A stretch of DNA of 64,000 bases from Legionella_C dresdenensis (GTDB taxonomy: Bacteria > Pseudomonadota > Gammaproteobacteria > Legionellales > Legionellaceae), in contig NZ_JBHSAB010000023.1 in the NCBI RefSeq assembly GCF_042649825.1, forward strand, positions 192,720-256,719, in the 5' to 3' direction. The position numbers were made by a program, and so were the translations under genes. The notes below the pieces were generated by a model. It was not told where the DNA came from and made no database searches. It saw nothing but the letters and a program-made list of their open reading frames with translations. Positions 51,435 through 59,285 of this stretch are shown here, in pieces (the first letter of the stretch is position 1; every line of letters begins with the position of its first letter).

Positions 51435-51687
51435 AAAGATAAAGATATTAGACAAATTGTACTTATATTATCATTTTGATGTAAATATTTCAAATTATGT
51501 TTGAATTTAAACTAAATAAGCACTAATAAGTCAACATTCCTTGCAGAGGAAGTTCCCTATATTAGAAATAACACATTAACACCAATAATGTGTAAATATA
51601 ATACAATTTCAACCCTATTAATAGTAATAGAAAATATAGAGTATGATATGAAATTTACTAACACTGAACACTTTCCTCTTTATAAAT
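51435..51687. other. AT-rich gap upstream of the ankyrin gene
   Basis: About 250 bp of AT-rich DNA that should contain the ankyrin gene's promoter on the minus strand. No reading frame or repeat is visible before the ~320-bp element begins. Confidence 0.5.
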
Positions 51688-52005
51688 GGGCTTTGTTGAG
51701 AGTAGCCTTGATGCAGCGAAGCGTAATCAAGGTTTCTATCCCGTGTTCAGGCACCTATGCCTTGTAAGTTCAGAGCGGGTAATCCCTTTCCTTTAAAGGT
51801 TTTTTGCAAACACGCATGAAGTCATCCTGACGCTCCCAGATGCCATCCGTGGCATCTGAGGGTTTGCAAAAAACCTTTAAAGGAAAGTGCTTACTGGAGA
51901 GAGTGGTAATGGTTCTTACTCTGATTCTAATGCATGGTTAAAATGGTGGCTGTTTTTCCGAGAGATTATTGAATAACCAGAGTGGGTTAAAGAATTGAAG
52001 TTACG
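51688..52005 (+). repeat. ~320-bp dispersed repeat, left copy
   Basis: Starts GGGCTTTGTTGA, close to the terminal repeat of IS5/IS903-type elements, and ends at AAGTTACG. It recurs inverted and nearly identical at 56155-56484. Inside are nested inverted repeats: CCTTTAAAGGTTTTTTGC with its complement ~80 bases later, and AGATGCCA...TGGCATCT between them. It also carries the dispersed GCCTTGATGCAGCG palindrome. It has no intact gene. Here it lacks 8 bases near the start relative to the other copy. It cuts off the 5' part of higB. Confidence 0.85.
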
Positions 52006-52076
52006 AACATATCATTACTCATGCAGAGTACAGTAAGCGTAGCAACCAAGATAAGCTTAAAAGAGGTGCATTATGA
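52003..52076 (+). pseudogene. higB: C-terminal remnant of a HigB toxin
   Basis: The frame reads YEHIITHAEYSKRSNQDKLK then RGAL and TGA. The segment xxIxTHAEYxK and the basic end are the C-terminus of HigB-type mRNA interferases. The rest is lost at the border of the repeat element. The TGA overlaps the ATG of higA (ATGA), the standard higB-higA coupling. Confidence 0.75.
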
Positions 52077-52504
52077 CTATGGCTGCCCTATCTATTGATT
52101 ATATTGATGAACATACTAATCATGAATTTCACTTACCTCTTTCAGTCTTTAAAAAACCAAAAAGCAGTGAAGACTATTCAAGACTGGAGGAAATTCTTGA
52201 CCAATTGACAGATGAAGTTAGAGATGATGAGACTCATCCACTAGCCCTTGCCATGCAAATTATTGGTGATAATTTAGAGCAGTATGATAATGAGCATCAT
52301 CCTGATATTGGTGCAAATATTACTGACGTAGAAATGGTGAAATATTTGATGGAGTCACATCACCTGCATCAAAAAGATTTGGCTGATATTTTTGGAAGCC
52401 AAGCTAATGTATCAAAATTTTTAAATGGAGAAAGACAGCTAGGAAAGAATGCTATCTTAGGTCTTAAAAAAAGATTTGGTATTAGTGCTGACTTCTTCCT
52501 TTAA
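52073..52504 (+). CDS. higA: HigA-type antitoxin, now orphan
   Basis: A 143-residue HigA antitoxin of the long type: an N-terminal toxin-binding part (HPLALAMQIIGDNLEQYDNE) and a C-terminal Xre helix-turn-helix (DVEMVKYLMESHHLHQKDLA, DIFGSQANVSKFLNGERQLG, ILGLKKRFGISADFF). HigA neutralises HigB and represses its own operon. Because higB is truncated by the repeat element, this antitoxin has no partner here and has also lost its native promoter. It may be silent, or may act in trans against another HigB. Confidence 0.85.
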   Translation: MTMAALSIDYIDEHTNHEFHLPLSVFKKPKSSEDYSRLEEILDQLTDEVRDDETHPLALAMQIIGDNLEQYDNEHHPDIGANITDVEMVKYLMESHHLHQKDLADIFGSQANVSKFLNGERQLGKNAILGLKKRFGISADFFL

Positions 52505-52605
52505 TACATAGAATTTACTATTACAAAAACATGAACATTCAATAAAGCCTGAAATTGTTTCTGCTTCTGGCTTTAATGAAAAAGTAATTTTTAAGTTCCA
52601 ATTCG

Positions 52606-53472
52606 TTACTTTTTAAGAAAGAAATCGATAAAACAGCGCACTTTAGGTTGTGTATAACGAAATTTAGGATAAAAATAATAAACAGACGCATTTACAGCTT
52701 GATAAGAAGAAAGTACCTCGACCAAGTCTCCTGAAATTAACGATTCCTCGAGTATATAAAAGGGTAGTTGCACAATTCCTAGTCCTGCTTTGGCGCATTC
52801 AACCATACCTGTAACATGATTTAATACCAGGGATGGTTTAATTTTTATTTCATGGCCGCGTTTTAAATGGGTACTGCATATTTCATGACGTGCATAATGG
52901 CCGATATAAGTATGTTGCCGTAAATCCTGCAGGGTATTTGGTTTACCATGCTTTTTAAAATAAGCAGGGGAAGCACACATCACATGACGCGTGGTTGTTA
53001 AATTACCTTGTATCACATTGTCTGGTGCAATTAATGAAAATCCAACCGCAATATCGACTTGTTCCTGTTCAAAGTTAGGAACACGCTCACTAATATCGAT
53101 AATTAAATCCAGTTCTGGATATTTCTGCATAAAGTCTTGTAAACGGGGATAAATAATCTTTTTAGCGAAATAATCTAGCGCCACAACATGCAGAGTGCCT
53201 TGAGGCGTTGCATGAAAATCCTGGCACACAGCACGGGTATCTTCTAATTCTTTTTTTAAACGTAAGCATTGCTGCAACAAAATTTCACCCTGATTTGTCA
53301 AATGCAAACGCTGATTGGTACGTATAAACAGATCAACGCCTAAATCTGCCTCTAATTTTTTGATTTGTTTGCTTATGGATGCTTTTGTTAGCGACAAATG
53401 CTTAGCTGCTTGAGATAAGCTACAGGTTTGAGCCGCATAGGTGAAAATTTCAAAACGATCCAAATCAGACAC
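52606..53472 (-). CDS. LysR-type regulator divergent from the beta-lactamase homologue
   Basis: A 288-residue LTTR. The winged helix-turn-helix is at the N-terminus (DLDRFEIFTYAAQTCSLSQA, AKHLSLTKASISKQIKKLEA, DLGVDLFIRTNQRLHLTNQG), followed by the effector-binding domain (GTLHVVALDYFAKKIIYP, YIGHYARHEICSTHLKRG, MVECAKAGLGIVQLPFYILE). GTG at 53472 fits the usual family N-terminus; a TTG at 53484 would add four residues. It is divergent from the class A beta-lactamase homologue with ~120 bp between them, the arrangement of AmpR-like regulators, so it may control that gene. Its closest type by sequence is the CrgA/DmlR-like group. Confidence 0.87.
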   Translation of the reverse strand: MSDLDRFEIFTYAAQTCSLSQAAKHLSLTKASISKQIKKLEADLGVDLFIRTNQRLHLTNQGEILLQQCLRLKKELEDTRAVCQDFHATPQGTLHVVALDYFAKKIIYPRLQDFMQKYPELDLIIDISERVPNFEQEQVDIAVGFSLIAPDNVIQGNLTTTRHVMCASPAYFKKHGKPNTLQDLRQHTYIGHYARHEICSTHLKRGHEIKIKPSLVLNHVTGMVECAKAGLGIVQLPFYILEESLISGDLVEVLSSYQAVNASVYYFYPKFRYTQPKVRCFIDFFLKK

Positions 53473-53595
53473 GGTTGTTAACAAAAAGGAAACAGTTGTT
53501 GCTTAATTTATCACTTTTAAAGTGATTTTGAAACATCTATACTGTGCAAAAATTGAATCTATATGCAAATATCATACATTTATAAGTGAGTACAA

Positions 53596-54543
53596 ATGAA
53601 TTATCGTTTAATTTTAAGTATCGTATTATTTAGTGTAATAGGAATATCTACGTCAGCGTTTAGCAGTAAGCAGGCAAATTCAGTAGAGGCACAATTAGCG
53701 CAATTGGAAGCAGCAAGCGGGGGACGGCTGGGAGTTGCTGCCATAAATACAGGAAACAATCAACGCATTGAGTATCGTGCTAACGAATATTTCCCCATGG
53801 GTTGCACATCGAAAGTGATTGGCGTTGCCGCCATTCTCAAAAAGAGCATGACAGACAAGCAATTACTACAAGAAACCATTAACTATAAAAAAAGTGATTT
53901 AACGCATTGGACACCCATTACGGAAAAGCATTTAGCCGATGGCATGACTATCGCAGAACTTTGTGCTGCAGCTATTTCTTACAGTGATAATACAGCCATG
54001 AATCTGTTGACTCAAAAACTAGGCGGCCCAGCAGGATTAAATACCTTTGCCCGCACTATTAATGATAAGCATTTCAAACTGGACCATTGGTGGCCTGACG
54101 AAGCATTTGCAAGTCCAACTAGCAAAGAAGATACAACAACACCTGCAGCAATGGAAAAAAGTTTGAGAAAAATTATTTTGGGTGATGTTTTGGCACCGCC
54201 ACAGCGTCATATGCTTATTTCCTGGTTAAAGAAGAATGTAACAGGTGATACACGTATCCGAGCCGGCCTGCCAAAAGGTTGGATCGTGGGTGATAAAACA
54301 GGTACAGGTTTTAATTATGGTACAACAAATGACATTGCTGTCATCTGGCCGCCTAAATGCCATCCGATTGTGCTGACAATTTATTATTCAAGCAATGATA
54401 AAAATGCACCAAAACGTGACGATGTAATTGCCGCAGCTACCCGTATCGTGATTAATACTTATGCCCAATCTGACGCTTGTATTAAACAACAATACAATTT
54501 GAAAGAATTCCAACCTAATAAAGAACCACAGTTTTTTTATTAA
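53596..54543 (+). CDS. Class A beta-lactamase homologue with Cys70 and Trp166
   Basis: A 315-residue exported protein (signal peptide about residues 1-22). Residue numbers happen to coincide with Ambler numbering. The SxxK motif reads C70-T-S-K73 (FPMGCTSKVIGVAAIL); SDN is intact (ISYSDNTAMNLL, 130-132); the omega loop is LDHWWPDEAFASP with Trp166 instead of Glu and Ala170 instead of Asn; KTG is intact (VGDKTGTG, 234-236). So the nucleophile Ser is Cys and the general base is absent or displaced to Glu169. Whether it hydrolyses beta-lactams, binds them, or does something else is open; relatives in Francisella/Legionella may share these changes. There is a ~50-residue C-terminal extension. Divergent LysR gene upstream. 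Confidence 0.82.
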   Translation: MNYRLILSIVLFSVIGISTSAFSSKQANSVEAQLAQLEAASGGRLGVAAINTGNNQRIEYRANEYFPMGCTSKVIGVAAILKKSMTDKQLLQETINYKKSDLTHWTPITEKHLADGMTIAELCAAAISYSDNTAMNLLTQKLGGPAGLNTFARTINDKHFKLDHWWPDEAFASPTSKEDTTTPAAMEKSLRKIILGDVLAPPQRHMLISWLKKNVTGDTRIRAGLPKGWIVGDKTGTGFNYGTTNDIAVIWPPKCHPIVLTIYYSSNDKNAPKRDDVIAAATRIVINTYAQSDACIKQQYNLKEFQPNKEPQFFY

Positions 54544-54727
54544 ACATAGGACAGTTAACCAATCCTCGGCCTGATTGTAGGCAGCCATCGACAAACAAGC
54601 GCCAAATTTCCTGGCTAGGGATATGTGAGCGTAGGGTAAAAAGGTTGCTGCCTTTATAGGGTGCATAACTTTTCAAGCAATTTTCAAACTCGTCTTTTAA
54701 TGATTTAGTTTTAAAAAAATCAAACAT
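54515..54727 (-). CDS. Short hypothetical reading frame, possibly a fragment
   Basis: Seventy residues starting MFDFFKTKSLKDEFENCLKS, with SHIPSQEIWRLFVDGCLQSG near the end. It overlaps the beta-lactamase homologue's 3' end by 29 bp on the opposite strand. Composition looks protein-like but I do not recognise it. It may be the truncated start of a longer gene lost when the region was rearranged. Confidence 0.35.
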   Translation of the reverse strand: MFDFFKTKSLKDEFENCLKSYAPYKGSNLFTLRSHIPSQEIWRLFVDGCLQSGRGLVNCPMFNKKTVVLY

Positions 54728-54894
54728 GATTCATCTATCATTATGAGGTATTGATTGAATTATAGTCTATGCCCATATATGTGATATTTGATAGTTTAAT
54801 TATCAGTAATAACACGGATAAAAAATAAATACTTTGACTAAAAATTGATATCTAGTTAACATATTATACTGGCTATTTTACAAGCGAGAGTAGT

Positions 54895-55209
54895 ATGTTT
54901 GATTTTTTACGTTTAGTAATTGTTGTTTTTGGTTTTTTGATTATAAAATTATATCGTAGGCAGAGTGAAAATAATCCATTGATTACTGAAGCAGCGCAAG
55001 AGGCGAGGGAAACAAATAATAACACCAGACATCCTATGGCTGCCTTACATGATAATAGCCAAAGAGAGAGCTTATCTGATGTTACAAGAGATAGTCTTGA
55101 GGATATTATTATTAATGAGCCGGAACCAAGGCCAGCAAGGGGGCCTGTTATTCCTAGTCGTAGAGAAGATGATGGGCTATCTTGTGAATTTAGTGGCTGG
55201 CGTTGGTAA
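54895..55209 (+). CDS. Small membrane-anchored hypothetical protein
   Basis: A 104-residue protein: one N-terminal membrane helix (MFDFLRLVIVVFGFLIIKLY) followed by a polar, disordered tail rich in Arg, Asn, Ser and Pro (RDSLEDIIINEPEPRPARGP) ending EFSGWRW. It is not recognised. It is followed after 18 bp by an F-box fragment on the same strand. Confidence 0.45.
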   Translation: MFDFLRLVIVVFGFLIIKLYRRQSENNPLITEAAQEARETNNNTRHPMAALHDNSQRESLSDVTRDSLEDIIINEPEPRPARGPVIPSRREDDGLSCEFSGWRW

Positions 55210-55227
55210 AAGCAATGTGTATATTTT

Positions 55228-55686
55228 ATGCCTCATGATTTGCTAAATGAAATTTCAGCTAATGAGATTTTTTCCGATGAAATCTTTCTTCAGGTCTTTG
55301 CCAGTTTAAATCCAAAACAGCTCGTAAAAGCTGCTGAAGTTTGTTTGCACTGGCAACGCCTAACCGCTGATGACAATGTCGCTTCGGATTAACAATAACG
55401 AGCTTGGTGAAAGTCGGTTAGGAGCTATTGCTGAAAAGCACTTTTACGAAACGCTCGATAAAGGCTTGGCTGAAGAGTGTGACTATTTAATCAATTGGAA
55501 ATCGCAAGAGTTTTGGTGGCAATTTTTTAGGCTTTCCACGACCTATGGTTGATAAATTTGAAGCGCTCGAAGCACTCCCCAGTCCCTTTGGGCAGACTGT
55601 TAACCCGCCGGCTGATTATTTGGTTAACGTCAAAACGTATCTCGAAATCAAAACGTTGTTATTACAGCGCCGGAAGGCGGGGTGTC
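55228..55686 (+). pseudogene. Broken F-box protein gene
   Basis: A 54-codon frame (55228-55392) encodes an F-box: FSDEIFLQVFASLNPKQLVK then AAEVCLHWQRLTADDN, with the core L/I-Phe-Pro and CxxW-x-x-L pattern. It hits a TAA, but related coding sequence continues in other frames (EKHFYETLDKGLAEECDYL, then GNFLGFPRPMVDKFEALEAL and VNVKTYLEIKTLLLQRRK) until the IS5-type fragment starts. So a longer F-box protein was broken by frameshifts and an insertion. Confidence 0.6.
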
Positions 55687-55711
55687 CGCAAATACAACAC
55701 CTTAGACTTAA

Positions 55712-56154
55712 CTACGCATGCTGAAAGCGCGATGGCAATGTTGAGTGCTTTTCCCATAGCTTGGCACTTAATTTATCGCCTAATAAAGCTTTAATCCGAA
55801 ACATGGATGTTTCCACGAGGCTGCGTTGATGATATCCACTTGCTATTTTCCATTCTTTGCGTCGGAACTGGCGGACTTTCTCAATCGTCTCATCCCGTTG
55901 GATTAATAAGGCCTGTTTCTTTTTATTAATTTTATCCTTTCTCTCCTGGGATATCCGAGCATTCGCAGGTGGTGGCGCAATGAGCTTAAATTGCTTTTCC
56001 TCAGCAAGAGCATAAGAAGGAAACTGGTTATAAGCCCCGTCTCCAGTCACCTGGCTCACGGGTTCATCGAGTTTTTTAATTAATGCCTCCAGGCCTTCCC
56101 AATCCTGTGTTCCCAAATCGGTTAATTCAAACGCTTCTATTTCTTGGGTTTCGG
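55712..56154 (-). pseudogene. IS5-family transposase, C-terminal fragment
   Basis: The C-terminal half of a DDE transposase of the IS5 group: AETQEIEAFELTDLGTQDWE, QVTGDGAYNQFPSYALAEEK (second Asp), and GYHQRSLVETSMFRIKALLG (catalytic Glu). The N-terminal half with the first catalytic Asp is missing at the junction with the ~320-bp repeat. The stop is at 55712. The outer IS end is probably within 55680-55711. Confidence 0.8.
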
Positions 56155-56484
56155 CGTAACTTCAATTCTTTGTTAACCCACTCTGGTTATTCAATAATCT
56201 CTCGGAAAAACAGCCACCATTTTACCCATGCATTAGAATCAGAGTAAGAACCATTACCACTCTCTCCAGTAAGCACTTTCCTTTAAAGGTTTTTTGCAAG
56301 CCCTCAGATGCCACGGATGGCATCTGGGAGCGTCAGGATGACTTCATGCGTGTTTGCAAAAAACCTTTAAAGGAAAGGGATTACCCGCTCTGAAATTACA
56401 AGCCATAGGTGCCTAAACACGGGATAGAAACCTTGATTACGCTTCGCTGCATCAAGGCTACTCTCTATTTATTCAACAAAGCCC
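56155..56484 (-). repeat. ~320-bp dispersed repeat, right (inverted) copy
   Basis: Inverted copy of 51688-52005, 330 bases. Its outer end reads GGGCTTTGTTGAATAAATAG on the minus strand, a good match to IS903-type ends, and its inner end joins the IS5-type transposase fragment. With the left copy it forms inverted repeats about 4.15 kb apart. Confidence 0.85.
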
Positions 56485-56743
56485 ACCGGTTAAGGGTAGG
56501 CACTGAGAAAAAGCAGAGGATGACGAAGAGATTGAAATCTTTTGTCTCTATCAATAAAAGATTTCCTGCCAAATTTAACGCTATTGTTTTTAGCCGCATG
56601 CCTACCTTCGTTGGTTCGCTCTAATATCGATCACGCTCTGCCTGTGTTTAAAGCAAAGCTTATGCTCCTTAAGCCACCTGAGTTAAAACAAAACAATGTC
56701 TTCAAGTTTGGGCTGAATGTCTGGATATGCGCTAAAACCCTGT

Positions 56744-57034
56744 TTAGGCGGCAATTCTATCATCAATAACTACTGTGACAGAAACATGTGCTTTTGCTAG
56801 CATGTTCACCAACATATCAATAGTAAATTTGTCAATTTGACCACGAATCAGATCACTAATTCGGGGTTGGCTAACGCCAAGTACTTTTGCAGCAGTAATT
56901 TGGGTGAGTTTGTTGTCTTGAATATATTTATCAATCGCGCGCATTAACATTGCACGAATTTTTAAGTTCTCTGCTTCAACCTCATCAAATCCTAAATCAT
57001 CAAAAATGCTGCCATTAGTAATATGTTGGTTCAT
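56744..57034 (-). CDS. Xre-family antitoxin of a RelE/HigB-type pair
   Basis: A 96-residue antitoxin starting MNQHITNGSIFDDLGFDEVE, then NLKIRAMLMRAIDKYIQDN and the helix-turn-helix LTQITAAKVLGVSQPRISDL, then IRGQIDKFTIDMLVNMLAKA. ATG at 57034 has GGGAG 7 bases upstream; in-frame ATG/GTG up to 57052 would overlap the toxin stop. It lies downstream of the toxin gene, the HigBA-like order. It should bind the toxin and repress the shared promoter upstream of 57369. Confidence 0.88.
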   Translation of the reverse strand: MNQHITNGSIFDDLGFDEVEAENLKIRAMLMRAIDKYIQDNKLTQITAAKVLGVSQPRISDLIRGQIDKFTIDMLVNMLAKAHVSVTVVIDDRIAA

Positions 57035-57051
57035 TTCAAGCACTCCCATCA

Positions 57052-57369
57052 CTACGGTTTTACAATCTCTTTATAACGCTGCTTGGCTAAGTCTATATCG
57101 GCGTGTCTTGTCTTTTGGGTTTTTTTAACAAACGTATGCAAGATATAAATTCCTTCTTCAAATTGAGCTGCATAAATAACTCGGTATTCATTCTCACAAT
57201 GAATTCGAATTTCTTTAACTCCTTTACCAATCGAAGGCATCGGTTTCCAATCAGCAGGTTCCAAACCCCTTTGAACCCTATCCAAATTAAAGCCCGCGAC
57301 TTGTTTTGCAGGTTTTGAAAAACTCAATAAGTCATTGTAGCTGGAGCCAAGCCATATTATTTTTTTCAT
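57052..57369 (-). CDS. RelE/HigB-superfamily toxin (Gp49-like)
   Basis: A 105-residue toxin of the phage Gp49-like/HigB superfamily: IIWLGSSYNDLLSFSKPAKQ, PMPSIGKGVKEIRIHCENEY, RVIYAAQFEEGIYILHTFVK and KKTQKTRHADIDLAKQRYKE. The typical GxGVxEIR, Y-R-V-x-Y and FxKKTxKTxxxDIxxAxxR patterns are all there, so it looks intact. RelE-like toxins of this group cleave mRNA at the ribosome. The Xre antitoxin gene follows. Together they make a complete module beside the broken higBA of the same window. Confidence 0.88.
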   Translation of the reverse strand: MKKIIWLGSSYNDLLSFSKPAKQVAGFNLDRVQRGLEPADWKPMPSIGKGVKEIRIHCENEYRVIYAAQFEEGIYILHTFVKKTQKTRHADIDLAKQRYKEIVKP

Positions 57370-58061
57370 AATTAATTATATAATATTTTATATATTATTT
57401 CCACTCTTTGCGCTTAAAAACTGTAATTGCTAGTTATTTGGGGTAAGTCAGGATACGTGTGCAAATTGGTCACTTCACTTTTTAAACAGGCTTTAATCCC
57501 TTGCAATAAGGAGCTACCGCCTTTTCTCATAGAAATCAACTTTAGGTTCAAATATAGCCGATTTGGCAACGGATTGAAACTCATCATTTCCGGACGAATG
57601 ATTATTTGCCCACTCTGTAAACCTCCCATATTTAGTGGCATCCTAAATTAGAGTTCAATGCATTGTATTTTTTCATCATGAATTTATTAAAAGCAACGAC
57701 CATTTAAATCATATCAATGAAAGTCCAATTTTGTTTGGTCTTGCTCATTGATTTAACCCAGGACGCTCTTTTTTAGCCCCTGATACCTTATCCAAGAATG
57801 GGAATACCATATTTTTGTACTACAGAAAGCAATCTAAGAGCTATTCCGCTAGGTCGTTTTGCCGTATAACCTCTATAAACTTAACAAATCAGATTTAAAA
57901 TCTAAATTCAGTGTCTCAAAAGAAGGAGCATCTTTTAGGCAGTTTGAATTAGGAAACCCTTGATTATGCTGCGTGCATCAAGGCTGCGTTTGGTGGTATA
58001 CCTTGCGAAGCTGTTGAATTTAAGTTAAGGTCAATATTCTTTATATTGGAATAAATATGCA
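57370..58061. other. Gene-poor stretch between the toxin gene and the ast operon
   Basis: Nearly 700 bp without a gene I can support. A 75-codon minus-strand frame (57414-57641) has no ribosome site or recognisable motif. The dispersed repeat GCCTTGATG... occurs at 57956-57985 in degenerate form. The last ~60 bases must contain the promoter of the operon that starts at 58062, but no clear boxes stand out. Confidence 0.5.
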
Positions 58062-59285
58062 ATGGAATCTGTCGCTCTAGAACTGTTTAATTCAATTGAA
58101 CAACGCAAGCAAATCATGGTGGAGCAGTTACACCATTTTTGTGAAATCAATTCCGGCACTGACAACCTGGCTGGCTTAAAGCACATGCATCAGACGCTTG
58201 CAACTGCGTTCAAATCGGTTGCTGACAAAATTGAAACCAAATCCCTGGCGCCTGTGGCTACCGTTAACATGGCTGGTGAATTAGCTACTCAACGCTGCGG
58301 CGACGCTTTATTTATCCGCAAGCGGCCTGAACTGAAACGCCGTGTTTTGCTTGCAGGTCATATGGATACGGTTTATCCCAGCGACAGCAGCTTTCAGACG
58401 CTGAAATATATTAACGATAATCAAATCAATGGTCCTGGCGTCGCCGATATGAAAGGCGGGATTATTGTTATGTTACATGCGCTTACCATGTTTGAGCAGA
58501 CTGATTTGGCCGGCTCTATTGGTTGGGATGTCTTGCTCAATGCCGATGAAGAAATCGGGTCGCCGGCATCCAGTCCTTTATATGCTGAAATTGCCAAAAA
58601 TTATCAGGCAGCAATGGTCTATGAACCCGCTATGGATGCTATAGGCACTCTGGCACGAAACCGTAAAGGCAGCGGCAAGCTGACTTTGGTTGCTACCGGT
58701 AAAGCAGCGCATGCCGGGCGTCATTTTTATGAAGGCCGTAATGCAATCGCCTACCTGGCAGAAGCAATTACCGCTATCCATGCGCTCAATGGCGAGCGTG
58801 AAGGCGTGACCATTAATGTCGGAAAAATTGCCGGCGGCGAAGCATTAAATGTAGTGCCGGCAAAAGCGGTTGCCCAGCTTGATGTACGGATTAGTTATCC
58901 TGATGATGAATATTGGGTTATGGATAAGCTGTATGCCATTTTTGGAGAATTAAGACGTAACGACTACTCCCTGAGCATCCATGGCGGTTTTGGCCGGCCG
59001 GTCAAACGCGTTTGCACGGGAACCGAACGGATGTTTGATCGTATCCGGCTACTGGCTCAGAAATTGGGTTTGACTATCGATTGGCAAGATAGCGGCGGTT
59101 GTTGCGACGGCAATAATCTGGCCTGTCATGGTTTGCCTGTAATTGACACCCTGGGCGTGCGTGGCGGCCATATCCATAGCCATGATGAATTCATTCTGTT
59201 GGATAGCCTGGTTGAGCGTACTGCCTTAAGCACCCTTTTGCTGTGCGATTTGGCACAAAATGGTCTTGAGGAGCTGGCGAAATGA
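58062..59285 (+). CDS. M20-family metallohydrolase in the ast operon
   Basis: A 407-residue M20 peptidase/deacylase (CPG2/ArgE/DapE-like). Metal and catalytic residues: RVLLAGHMDTVYP (His, Asp), GPGVADMKGGIIVML (bridging Asp), LLNADEEIGSPASSP (catalytic Glu and ligand Glu), VYEPAMDA, and HSHDEFI (last His). The dimerisation domain carries GKAAHAGRHFYEGRNA. CCDGNN is the substrate-side loop. Its stop overlaps astA (ATGA), so it is the first gene of the arginine-succinylation operon. The pathway needs a succinylglutamate desuccinylase (AstE), which is normally an M14-like enzyme and is not in the window, so this M20 enzyme could fill that step. Confidence 0.85.
   Translation: MESVALELFNSIEQRKQIMVEQLHHFCEINSGTDNLAGLKHMHQTLATAFKSVADKIETKSLAPVATVNMAGELATQRCGDALFIRKRPELKRRVLLAGHMDTVYPSDSSFQTLKYINDNQINGPGVADMKGGIIVMLHALTMFEQTDLAGSIGWDVLLNADEEIGSPASSPLYAEIAKNYQAAMVYEPAMDAIGTLARNRKGSGKLTLVATGKAAHAGRHFYEGRNAIAYLAEAITAIHALNGEREGVTINVGKIAGGEALNVVPAKAVAQLDVRISYPDDEYWVMDKLYAIFGELRRNDYSLSIHGGFGRPVKRVCTGTERMFDRIRLLAQKLGLTIDWQDSGGCCDGNNLACHGLPVIDTLGVRGGHIHSHDEFILLDSLVERTALSTLLLCDLAQNGLEELAK

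Noticed and set aside
52073..52504. Complete HigBA toxin-antitoxin system
   Set aside because: Only the C-terminal end of the toxin remains upstream; the rest is replaced by the repeat element.
56485..56743. Small plus-strand frames between the right repeat and the antitoxin gene
   Set aside because: They run across repeat borders and show no protein-like features; the stretch looks like non-coding debris.
57414..57641. 75-codon minus-strand frame as a gene
   Set aside because: No ribosome binding site, no recognisable motif and no conserved neighbour; it is more likely chance or debris.
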